25,271 nucleotides of DNA, taken from positions 1-25,271 of the IMG/VR virus record IMGVR_UViG_3300028394_000289. The stretch is one strand, 5' to 3'. A program made the position numbers and the translations under genes. The stretch is from a virus. This document shows positions 1-7,564 of this stretch, in pieces. The notes under the pieces were generated by a model that made no database searches, was not told the DNA's origin, and was given only the letters and a program-made list of their open reading frames with translations. Each line of letters begins with the position of its first letter. The stretch's first letter is position 1.

Positions 1-1
1 T

Positions 2-172
2 AATGTGGCAACTACGCGCCTTGTCTGGTGGATACTGATAGGAGTTGCGATATGCGTAATTGTTGGAGTTACATCAATGGCATACGTAGAAACCCTATAC
101 ATGCGCGCTCAACTCAAGCAAGAAATGAAAGAGTTGCGCAAACTTAAACGTGAACTAAAGGAATCAAAATGA
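2..172 (+). CDS. Small single-pass membrane protein of the lysis region (5' end uncertain)
   Basis: An open frame enters from the left edge and stops at TGA 170-172, overlapping the ATG of the next gene (ATGA). It encodes about 55 residues: one hydrophobic segment (roughly residues 7-27, rich in Trp, Ile and Val), then a strongly charged helical tail (Lys/Glu/Arg heptads) ending in ESK. A GTG at position 5 could be the true start, because a TAA in another frame precedes it at 1-3, but its ribosome binding site would lie outside the window, so a longer protein cannot be excluded. The overlap with the holin-like gene suggests a part in lysis. A membrane anchor plus coiled coil recalls an inner-membrane spanin, but it is too short to span the periplasm. 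Function not assigned. Confidence 0.6.
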   Translation, partial: NVATTRLVWWILIGVAICVIVGVTSMAYVETLYMRAQLKQEMKELRKLKRELKESK

Positions 173-675
173 TGACACTATTCTCAACCCTACTGTCTTT
201 CCTGATGGGCGGGTTACCCAAACTGTTTGACTTCTTCCAAGACCGCTCTGACAAGGCACATGAACTAGCCTTGGCGCAGATGCAGACAGAGCGCGAACTG
301 ACCTTGAAGAAAGCAGGGCTAGAAGCCCAAGAGCGTATTGAGCATATCCAGACAGAGCAGATACAGATTAACGCCGAAGTGACTAATGCACAGACTGCTA
401 TGCAAGAACGTCAAGCCCTGTATGCCCATGACATTGCTATTGGTCAAGGTTCTAGTCAGTGGGTGATTAACGCCCGTGCTATGGTGCGTCCCGCCATAAC
501 TTATGGACTGTTTGTTCTGTTTGCTTTTGTAGAAATCTTTGGCTTTTGGTTTGCTTACCACAAGGAAGTGCCGTTTGATGTGGCTCTAGACCTGCTGTGG
601 GATAACGAAACTCAAATCATTTGGGCATCTGTGGTGTCGTTCTGGTTTGGTACGCAAGCATTTGGCAAGAAATGA
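169..675 (+). CDS. Holin-like protein (Holin_3TMs type)
   Basis: 168 residues, probably a pore-forming or endolysin-release protein of the inner membrane. The N-terminal ~22 residues are amphipathic and hydrophobic (LFSTLLSFLMGGLPKLFDFF). A charged, coiled-coil-like stretch runs from about residue 28 to 92. Two membrane segments follow, at about 107-131 (AITYGLFVLFAFVEIFGFWF) and 148-164, ending in the FWFGTQAFGKK tail typical of phage three-TM holins. ATG codons at 169 and 172 are both possible starts. The start overlaps the stop of the preceding small membrane protein and the stop overlaps the endolysin ATG (ATGA), so the three are translationally coupled as a lysis cassette. The family call is from recognised features; pore activity is inferred from the adjacent endolysin. 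Confidence 0.75.
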   Translation: MMTLFSTLLSFLMGGLPKLFDFFQDRSDKAHELALAQMQTERELTLKKAGLEAQERIEHIQTEQIQINAEVTNAQTAMQERQALYAHDIAIGQGSSQWVINARAMVRPAITYGLFVLFAFVEIFGFWFAYHKEVPFDVALDLLWDNETQIIWASVVSFWFGTQAFGKK

Positions 676-1148
676 ACCTGTCAGACAAAGCCCTCAATAT
701 GATTAAGCACCATGAAGGGGTGCGTCAGAAACCTTACCGTTGCCCAGCCAAGCTGTGGACGGTGGGGGTGGGGCATGTTCTGTATCCAGAGCAGGGCAAG
801 ATGAAGATAGAAGACCGTGACGGGTTTGCTCTTAAAGACGCCGACAACCGCACATTTAGCATGGAAGAAGTCGATGGAATTCTTAAAGCAGATTTGGCTC
901 GCTTTGAGCGAGGTGTGGTTCAGTTCTGTCCTGTTCCCCTCACTCAGGGTCAGTACGATGCTCTCATATCTTTTAGTTTCAATGTTGGTCTTGGTACATT
1001 ACAGCGAAGCACCCTCCGTCAGAAGGTTCTGCGCGGGGATATGGAAGGCGCTGCAGAAGAACTCTTGAAGTATTGCAAGGCTGGTGGGAAAATACTCAAA
1101 GGGTTGGAGAATCGTCGCAAAGACGAGCGCGCCCTGTTCTTAGGATAA
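672..1148 (+). CDS. Endolysin, GH24 lysozyme (muramidase)
   Basis: 158 residues; a T4/P22-type lysozyme that cleaves the N-acetylmuramic acid to N-acetylglucosamine bond of peptidoglycan at the end of infection. The catalytic triad is visible as E15-x8-C24-x5-T30 (HHEG...YRCPA...WTVGVGH). Cys in place of Asp at the second position is common in phage members. Further family marks are QYDALISFSFNVG and the C-terminal GLxNRRKDERALF. There is no signal peptide or N-terminal anchor, so release should depend on the holin-like protein just upstream. The start is ATG 672, overlapping the holin stop; a longer frame back to 621 lies entirely inside the holin gene. The last 35 codons recur as a diverged copy at 13703-13810. 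Confidence 0.95.
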   Translation: MNLSDKALNMIKHHEGVRQKPYRCPAKLWTVGVGHVLYPEQGKMKIEDRDGFALKDADNRTFSMEEVDGILKADLARFERGVVQFCPVPLTQGQYDALISFSFNVGLGTLQRSTLRQKVLRGDMEGAAEELLKYCKAGGKILKGLENRRKDERALFLG

Positions 1149-1151
1149 AAG

Positions 1152-3332
1152 ATGCCATTACAGACGCTTAAATTTATACCGGGGGTCAACCGCGAATCCA
1201 CTACTTTGGCAAATGAAGGTGGCTGGTTTGAGTCCGATAAGGTCCGGTGGCGCTCTGGCTATCCGGAGAAGATTGGCGGTTGGGTAAAAGACACAGGCAC
1301 TGCTGAAGACGACCTACAGCCCCCCGCAGGGTCTTTTTGGGGCGTGTGCCGTTCTCTGTGGAACTGGCTGACCCTTAACGGGAACAACTTGGTTGGTTTG
1401 GGCACAAACCTGAAGTTCTACATTCAAAACTCTACTGGTGGTTATTTCTACGATGTGACGCCAATCAGGCTGACTCAGTCTCTAAGTAACCCTTTTGTTG
1501 CGACCAACGGATCTAAGACCATAACCGTTACTGCTGCGGGACATGGCGCTACAACTGGGGACTTTGTCACTTTTAGTGGAGCTGTATCCCTTGGCGGAGT
1601 TATTACTGCAGCAATTCTTAATGCAGAGTTTCAAATCACATATGTGAGTTCCAACAAATTTACCATTACATCTTCTGTTACTGCAAATGCCAGCGATACA
1701 GGAAATGGTGGAGCAAGCGTTTCCGCTGCTTTCCAAATCACTACAGGTAACGAAGTGTTTACCCTTGGTACGGGTTGGGGCGCTGGTTTGTGGGGAGGGG
1801 TCACTACTGGTGTAGCAACAACCACGCTCAACGGGACAATCAATTCTTCAGTAACGTCTATTGTGTTGACCTCTGCTACAGGGTTTGGTACTTCTGGCAC
1901 TATATTAGTTGACAACGAATTAATCACTTATTCTGGGGTATCTACCAATACACTTACAGGCTGTACGCGTGGAGCAAGTGAAACCATTGCAGCGGCGCAT
2001 ACTACGGGAGCCACCGTTCAATTAGCCACCACCTTTGGCGGTTGGGGCGTTCCTGCAGCAGCAACTATTTCTACGCAGTTACGCACGTGGACACAAACTA
2101 GTTTTGGGCAAGAACTGATCTTTAATCCACGCAACGGCGCTTTGTATATTTGGACGGTAAATGCCAATCCGAACATTTGGAGTCGCGCCCAGTACCTTGG
2201 ACCAAGCGTCACTATCACTGGTTCTTTTACCCCAGCTATTCCGACAGATGCATACTGCCCAGTTATTGCATCGGCAGTGCTGGTATCTGACTCGTCTCGC
2301 TTTGTTATTGCTTTTGGTTGTAATGACTACGGGGCTACTGCACAGACGCCATTGTTAGTTCGTTGGTCTGATCAAGAATCATTTGCCACGTGGTATCCAG
2401 AAGCAACAAATCAAGCAGGAAGTTATTTATTGAGCCATGGCTCTACGATCATGGCAGCCGTCCAAACTCGTCAAGAGATTTTGGTGTTGACGGATGCGGC
2501 GATTTACTCCATGCAGTATCTTGGCCCACCTTATGTGTGGGGTTTCCAAATCATGGGAGACAACATTTCTGTTATGTCTCCTAACTCCGTGATCACGGTC
2601 AATAACGTGACCTACTGGATGGGCACAGACAAGTTCTACATGTATACCGGACGTGTAGAAACGCTCCCCTGCACTTTGCGTCAATACATATTTGACGACA
2701 TTAATTTCCAACAATCTTTCCAAGTATGCTGTGGCACCAACGAAGGTTACAACGAAATTTGGTGGTTCTATTGTTCGGCTGGATCGACTACTGTAGACAA
2801 GTATGTCATCTTCAACCATTTAGAGCGCACTTGGTATTACGGCACTATTGCTCGCACTGCTTGGTGCGATAGCCCATTGCGTGCGACACCTATGGGTGCG
2901 GGATACAACGGACAGCTTCTTTATCATGAAAATGGAAACGATGATGGATCCACTACCCCTGCTACACCTATTGAAGCGTATTGCCAGTCTGCCGATTTCG
3001 ACATTGGAGATGGCCATAATTTTGGTTTTGTGTGGCGCATTATTCCTGACATAACTTTTGATGGGTCTACAGTGGATCAACCTTCAGTGGCATTTACTGT
3101 GAGACCTCGCCAAAACCCCGGTGCTAATTACGGTACATCCAATGCACCTGCTGTAACCAGTACACAAAACTATACCAATGAGCGGACGTACAACGTGCAG
3201 ACTTTTACCGAATACGCATACGTACGTATTCGCGGACGTCAGATGGCGTTTAAGGTTAGTTCAACAGGCTTAGGGGTATCTTGGCAATTAGGTGCTGCGC
3301 GCCTTGATGTGCGTCAGGATGGAAGACGTTAA
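1152..3332 (+). CDS. Large tail structural protein with inserted beta-domains
   Basis: 726 residues. The N terminus (IPGVNRESTTLANEGGWFES, then KVRWRSGYPEKIGGW) matches a family of podovirus tail proteins I recognise from environmental phages, functionally comparable to tail-tube or tail-hub components. Two accessory modules appear inserted. At about 112-195 there is a beta-rich HGATTGD/LGGVITAAILN unit. At about 222-292 there is a unit with the LTGCTRG...AAHTTGA signature seen in many phage structural proteins. They lie between the GWGAGLWGG and FGGWG segments of the host fold. The remainder is beta-strand rich with many Trp and Tyr. Start ATG 1152 follows AGGA by 6 nt and lies 3 nt after the endolysin stop. 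The stop overlaps the next ATG (TAATG). The role as virion protein is well supported; the exact tail position is not. Confidence 0.7.
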   Translation: MPLQTLKFIPGVNRESTTLANEGGWFESDKVRWRSGYPEKIGGWVKDTGTAEDDLQPPAGSFWGVCRSLWNWLTLNGNNLVGLGTNLKFYIQNSTGGYFYDVTPIRLTQSLSNPFVATNGSKTITVTAAGHGATTGDFVTFSGAVSLGGVITAAILNAEFQITYVSSNKFTITSSVTANASDTGNGGASVSAAFQITTGNEVFTLGTGWGAGLWGGVTTGVATTTLNGTINSSVTSIVLTSATGFGTSGTILVDNELITYSGVSTNTLTGCTRGASETIAAAHTTGATVQLATTFGGWGVPAAATISTQLRTWTQTSFGQELIFNPRNGALYIWTVNANPNIWSRAQYLGPSVTITGSFTPAIPTDAYCPVIASAVLVSDSSRFVIAFGCNDYGATAQTPLLVRWSDQESFATWYPEATNQAGSYLLSHGSTIMAAVQTRQEILVLTDAAIYSMQYLGPPYVWGFQIMGDNISVMSPNSVITVNNVTYWMGTDKFYMYTGRVETLPCTLRQYIFDDINFQQSFQVCCGTNEGYNEIWWFYCSAGSTTVDKYVIFNHLERTWYYGTIARTAWCDSPLRATPMGAGYNGQLLYHENGNDDGSTTPATPIEAYCQSADFDIGDGHNFGFVWRIIPDITFDGSTVDQPSVAFTVRPRQNPGANYGTSNAPAVTSTQNYTNERTYNVQTFTEYAYVRIRGRQMAFKVSSTGLGVSWQLGAARLDVRQDGRR

Positions 3333-3985
3333 TGGCAACGGAATTTAAGAATCTACCCCTAATTGCGCCACAGCAGCCTCGCCTGCTTGTGGCCCCACAG
3401 GAGTACGAGCGTCAATACCAAGATCAATTAAACAATGTCTTGCGGTTGTACTTCAACCAGTTACAGAACTTTAATCAACTTTTTACAACTAATACCGGTG
3501 GGGCGTTACTACAGTTTCCTCATGGTGCGTTTTCGTCAAGCGTTGACCAAACAACAACGGCGAATACAGCCACGTTGATGACACTGAACACAACAGATTT
3601 TGCCAATCAGATATCTATTGCCTCATCTAAGATAACGGTAGCGGTTGCTGGAACCTACAACTTTCAATTTAGTGTGCAGTTAGAAAACTCTAATAACGCT
3701 CCTCAGGATGTATTTATTTGGCTTAAACAAAACGGGGTAGACATTGTTGGTTCTACAGGTAAAGTAGGTTTGCCTGCTAGAAAAAACCCCGGCGACCCAT
3801 TTCATTCTATTATTGGCTGGAACTATTTTGTTAATTTAAGTGCTGGACAGTACATAGAACTATATTGGTCAACTACTAGTGCCGATGTTTCTATTCAGTA
3901 TTACCCCGCTTCTGGAACGCCTACCAAACCATCAACCCAGTCTGTGGTAGCCACAATGTCGTTTGTCTCGGCGCTCTACACATGA
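3332..3985 (+). CDS. Phage structural protein with C1q/TNF-like jelly-roll domain
   Basis: 217 residues. The N terminus (about 1-50) is helical and Gln/Asn-rich (YERQYQDQLNNVLRLYFNQL) and could form a trimeric attachment stalk. From about residue 65 to the end it has the strand pattern of a C1q/TNF-like jelly roll: GAFSSSVDQTTTANTAT, then AGTYNFQFSVQL, DVFIWLKQNG, IIGWNYFVNLSAGQYIELYW and a closing SVVATMSFV strand. Such domains usually trimerise and occur in virion surface or tail-associated proteins. Its place directly after the tail protein (TAATG overlap) supports a tail or receptor-interaction role. This is fold recognition from residue pattern; no specific ligand can be inferred. Confidence 0.7.
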   Translation: MATEFKNLPLIAPQQPRLLVAPQEYERQYQDQLNNVLRLYFNQLQNFNQLFTTNTGGALLQFPHGAFSSSVDQTTTANTATLMTLNTTDFANQISIASSKITVAVAGTYNFQFSVQLENSNNAPQDVFIWLKQNGVDIVGSTGKVGLPARKNPGDPFHSIIGWNYFVNLSAGQYIELYWSTTSADVSIQYYPASGTPTKPSTQSVVATMSFVSALYT

Positions 3986-4021
3986 TACGATTTACCCAAT
4001 TTTCCCCCGTAAGGAACCAAC

Positions 4022-6460
4022 ATGGCAACTAGTCCCCAAGGCATTATGGCGCTCCCACAAGAAGCCGAACAAGCCGCTCCCCAAATCAGCATTGATGACT
4101 CTTACGACGCTGTACGTGGGGGTTTAAGTGATGCTAGTCCCGAGGCTTCGGCACAGGTGCAAGAAACACTAAATCAACTACTGCCCGCTTTGGATCAGCT
4201 TAGTGATGAAGACTTAGATCAGCTTATTCAAACCGTGCAATATATGCACGACCATGAAGAAGAGTACGCTAATACGTTGGCTACATTAATTCAACAAGGC
4301 GTAGTAGATGAAGGGGTTTTTCCTGCCGAGTATGACCCTGAGTTTATTGCTACTTTGGGTATGGTTTTGTTGGAAGCCAAGCGTCAGCGCATGCAGTCCG
4401 CTCCTCAGCAAATGCCTCAGCCTCCTATGCAATTAGCTAGAGGCGGGATTGCAGAAGCTGCACGTATGGTGGCTTCTCATGGCCGCTATGGCGATACCAT
4501 GTTGGCACACATCAATAAGGATGAAGCCAGATTACTTAAAAAGCGTGGCGGTTCTGGGACTATTAATCCAAAAACAGGATTGCCTGAGTTTTGGGGATTA
4601 GGCAACATCACCAGAGGTATTCAAGACCTAGGTCAAGGTGCAGTAGATACTGTTAGAAATCCGGTTGGCACAATTAATAAAGCCGTAAACACTGTTGTTG
4701 GCGGCGTTAAAGATGTAGTGTCCAGCCCGGTTGGCAGAATTATTGCCGTGGCAGCGCTTGCCACGTTCCTTGGCCCAGCAGCAATGTCCGTTTATGGTGT
4801 TGCTGGGGCAGGCCTTGGTACAGCCGCTTCTATCGGCCTTGCTTCTGCTGGTGTAACCGCCCTAGGTGGGGGCAACATTAAAGACATTATTCGTAGTGGT
4901 GCACAAGGCTACTTTATTGGAGCACTTGCAGGTCCTGCGGGCAGTGCAATTGGCTCTGCTACTGGCGTTACAAACGCTGCAGCTCAGGCGGCCATGGGCG
5001 CGGGCGCTGCCGGTACTGCACTAGGTGCGTTATCAGGCAAGAGCCTCCAACAATCATTGAAAGAAGGCCTTACTTCTGCTGCAGTTGCTGGATTAGCCAC
5101 TGGTGCCGCCAAAGGATTTGGCGCACAAGCTCCCGGACAGGCTCCTGTTCCCGGACAGGCTCCAACAGAAGGACCTTTGACCCCGGATCAAGTCAATCAG
5201 CAGATCAGTGAAATGGCCAAGAACCAGCCGGGTAATGTTAGTGGCACATACAACCCTGCAACTGGTAGGTTTGAAGTCCCTGTTTCTGATGCGGGCACTG
5301 CCGCCAATCCTCAAGGGCCTGTTACTGCGGCTGGGGGAGCTACGGGCCAAAACCAAATTGATTTGAATAATCGAGTTGCAGCCGTACAGGCTCCTGCAGG
5401 CGCACCACCAGTTAATCCTGATCCACTAGGAGATTTCATCGCCAAAAATAATGCGATGACTACAGAAATGGGCAATACCCCTATGGGTCAGCCCACCACA
5501 TGGGAAAGTATTAAAAGTACCATGTTCCCTAGCAATCCAACAGCTAACGATGTTATTGATTCTAAAGACTATAAAAATCTAGTTGCAAAAGGAGTAAGTC
5601 CTGACACTGCCTATGCACAGGTCAAAGCAGATATGACTCCTAGTACTTTGGCAAAATATGGCCCTAGCGTTGGTGCAGGCCTTGGTATTGCTGCTTTGTC
5701 CGGTGGGTTTAAACCAAAGACCGTGTCGCCTTCTCAAGGCTCACAAGATTTGATGAGTGGCAAAGCTTCTCAGGACATCATCAGTGCTAATCCCAGTCGT
5801 TACATTACACAGGGTATGCCCGGTGTGACATACGATGCAAGCGGAAACATCACTGGTTCTAGTGCAGGATGGACACCAAGAAGCGGATATGGGACTACGG
5901 AAGTAGCGGGAAATTACATTCCATATACCTCAACCGGGTATGGAAGCACCCCCGCTCCTGTTTACAGTACGCCTATTGCAGCAATTGGTGGAGGAAATCA
6001 GATATCTCAAAGATATAATAACAATCCATACAATTTCCTTCCACGCTATGCAGCAGATGGTGGTTATATGCAGTCTTCTCCTGCATTTCCCGGTACGCCT
6101 TTGACAGCACAGCCTGATCAACATTCCATAATGGGCGGGGGCATGTTGCCGATGAACACCTCCGGAATGCCAATGAACACATCAGGTGCTCCAATGAATC
6201 TTCCAGTAGGGTACGCGGCAGGGGGAATGCCTATGGCAGGTATTGCTTCTTTGGCTCCGGGCGGTTATCCTAGACGTAATGGTCAAATTAGCGGTCCGGG
6301 GACCGAGACCTCTGATTCCATCCCTGCAATGCTTTCTGACGGGGAATTTGTCATGACTGCCAAAGCCGTCAAAGCGCTTGGCAAAGGCAACCGTCGAGCA
6401 GGAGCGAAGAAAATGTACGCTCTTATGCATCACCTTGAGAAAAACGCAGCACGGGGATAA
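4022..6460 (+). CDS. Large internal virion / tail-associated protein with Gly-Ala membrane-like core
   Basis: 812 residues. RBS AAGGAA lies 8-9 nt before ATG 4022. The N-terminal 110 residues are acidic and helical. At about 140-193 is a motif set recurrent in environmental phage virion proteins (RGGIAEAARMV, GDTMLAHINKDEARLLK, GGSGTINPKTGLPEFWG). Residues ~237-330 form a Gly/Ala hydrophobic core that could insert into membrane. A Pro/Gly/Gln-rich low-complexity stretch follows, with short repeats at 5131-5163 and 6149-6211. The C terminus (about 756-812) has the ISGPGTETSDSIPAML / SDGEFVMTAKAV motif seen at the end of many phage tail and ejection proteins. A DNA-ejection or tail tape-measure-like role is inferred from composition and from its place before other similar proteins. 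Confidence 0.65.
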   Translation: MATSPQGIMALPQEAEQAAPQISIDDSYDAVRGGLSDASPEASAQVQETLNQLLPALDQLSDEDLDQLIQTVQYMHDHEEEYANTLATLIQQGVVDEGVFPAEYDPEFIATLGMVLLEAKRQRMQSAPQQMPQPPMQLARGGIAEAARMVASHGRYGDTMLAHINKDEARLLKKRGGSGTINPKTGLPEFWGLGNITRGIQDLGQGAVDTVRNPVGTINKAVNTVVGGVKDVVSSPVGRIIAVAALATFLGPAAMSVYGVAGAGLGTAASIGLASAGVTALGGGNIKDIIRSGAQGYFIGALAGPAGSAIGSATGVTNAAAQAAMGAGAAGTALGALSGKSLQQSLKEGLTSAAVAGLATGAAKGFGAQAPGQAPVPGQAPTEGPLTPDQVNQQISEMAKNQPGNVSGTYNPATGRFEVPVSDAGTAANPQGPVTAAGGATGQNQIDLNNRVAAVQAPAGAPPVNPDPLGDFIAKNNAMTTEMGNTPMGQPTTWESIKSTMFPSNPTANDVIDSKDYKNLVAKGVSPDTAYAQVKADMTPSTLAKYGPSVGAGLGIAALSGGFKPKTVSPSQGSQDLMSGKASQDIISANPSRYITQGMPGVTYDASGNITGSSAGWTPRSGYGTTEVAGNYIPYTSTGYGSTPAPVYSTPIAAIGGGNQISQRYNNNPYNFLPRYAADGGYMQSSPAFPGTPLTAQPDQHSIMGGGMLPMNTSGMPMNTSGAPMNLPVGYAAGGMPMAGIASLAPGGYPRRNGQISGPGTETSDSIPAMLSDGEFVMTAKAVKALGKGNRRAGAKKMYALMHHLEKNAARG
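5131..5163 (+). repeat. 15-bp direct repeat inside virion protein gene
   Basis: TCCCGGACAGGCTCC occurs at 5131-5145 and again exactly at 5149-5163, an 18-nt period that encodes two PGQAP units. It is an in-frame tandem repeat within the low-complexity linker and probably reflects replication slippage. Confidence 0.85.
6149..6211 (+). repeat. Three-copy 21-nt in-frame repeat (PMNxxxx heptads)
   Basis: Three consecutive 21-nt units start at 6149, 6170 and 6191 and encode PMNTSGM, PMNTSGA and PMNLPVG. The first two are near-identical and the third has diverged. The repeat sits in the Gly/Met/Pro-rich linker before the conserved C-terminal motif of the virion protein. Confidence 0.8.
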
Positions 6461-6463
6461 ACC

Positions 6464-7558
6464 ATGGCAACCACAGGCGCAGCAGCAAGTAATATTACCG
6501 AACAATTTGTCCGGGAAGCACCGGACATTGAAGCCTATAAATTAGGCTTAATGCAATCAGCGCAGGCGCTCAAGCCCCCTACGCTTCCTGACTATCAAAT
6601 TGCGGGCATGGCCCCACAACAAACACAGGCCATAAAACAAGGCCAAGCAGGTATTGGTGCATACATCCCTTACATGCAGGCAGGCACACAGAACGTAGGT
6701 CAAGCCGCAGGGACAATTGGAGAAGCTTCAGACATATTGCGTGGTGCAGATACACGTAATCAATTTGATGCTGCACAACAAGCTATGAATTTAGCTGCAG
6801 GCCAAACCCTGCAACAAGGCCAGCCAATTGGTCAGCAACAGATTCAACAGTACATGAATCCGTACACCAATTTGGCGTTGAGCCAGCAGTTGGGTGAAAT
6901 GAATCGCCAAGCGAAGATTCAACAACAAGGATTGCAAGCAGGAGCCGTTCAGGCTGGTGCTTTTGGTGGTGCGCGTGAGGGCATTCAACGTGCGGAATTA
7001 GGTCGCAACCTTGCTCAAACACAAAATCAAGCAATTGCACAAGCAATGCAGCAAAACTATGGTCAGGCGTTATCTACTGCTCAACAGCAACAACAAGCCG
7101 GTTTGGCAGCAGCGGGCCAGCTATCTAATGTAGGCCAAGGCATAGGTTCATTAGCTGGTCAGCAATATGGCATTGGCCAAAGCATGGCACAGGGCCTTGG
7201 TTCGCTTGGCACACAACTTGGTAACATAGGTGTTCAACAAGCTGCTTTGGGCCAGACTCAGCAGCAGTTGGGCCAAAACGATACCAACTTCTTGTACAAC
7301 CTTGGCGCTCAACAACAAAAGCAACAGCAAGCAGTACTCGACGCACAGCGCGCAACATCCATGCAAAACGCTATGCAGCCGTATCAGCAGTTGGCATTCC
7401 AATCAGATATTTACAAAGGGGCGCCTTCTACACAGATGGCTATCACCCAGCAGCAAGCTGCGGCCCCAAGTCCATTCCAGCAAATTGCTGGTGTAGGTAC
7501 AGGTATTTTGGGATTGGCAGGCGCTACAAATGCCATGAGCAAATCAGGTCTATTTTAA
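6464..7558 (+). CDS. Gln/Ala-rich internal virion (putative ejection) protein
   Basis: 364 residues, extremely rich in Gln, Ala and Gly and predicted almost wholly helical. Marks of a recognised phage family are QQYMNPYTNLALSQQLGEMN (residues ~125-145) and AGAFGGAREGIQRAELGRNL (~165-185), followed by long QQ-containing helical repeats. A short hydrophobic C-terminal segment (IAGVGTGILGLAGATNAM) may contact membrane. Gln/Ala-rich helical proteins placed after the tail genes in podoviruses are typically ejected into the cell with the DNA. The start at ATG 6464 has only a weak purine stretch (GGGGAT) upstream and follows the previous stop by 3 nt, which suggests translational coupling. Ejection function is inferred. 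Confidence 0.65.
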   Translation: MATTGAAASNITEQFVREAPDIEAYKLGLMQSAQALKPPTLPDYQIAGMAPQQTQAIKQGQAGIGAYIPYMQAGTQNVGQAAGTIGEASDILRGADTRNQFDAAQQAMNLAAGQTLQQGQPIGQQQIQQYMNPYTNLALSQQLGEMNRQAKIQQQGLQAGAVQAGAFGGAREGIQRAELGRNLAQTQNQAIAQAMQQNYGQALSTAQQQQQAGLAAAGQLSNVGQGIGSLAGQQYGIGQSMAQGLGSLGTQLGNIGVQQAALGQTQQQLGQNDTNFLYNLGAQQQKQQQAVLDAQRATSMQNAMQPYQQLAFQSDIYKGAPSTQMAITQQQAAAPSPFQQIAGVGTGILGLAGATNAMSKSGLF

Positions 7559-7564
7559 GGAAGC

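Noticed and set aside
621-671. Upstream extension of the endolysin
   Set aside because: It is wholly inside the holin-like gene; ATG 672 overlaps the holin stop in the ATGA manner used throughout this genome.
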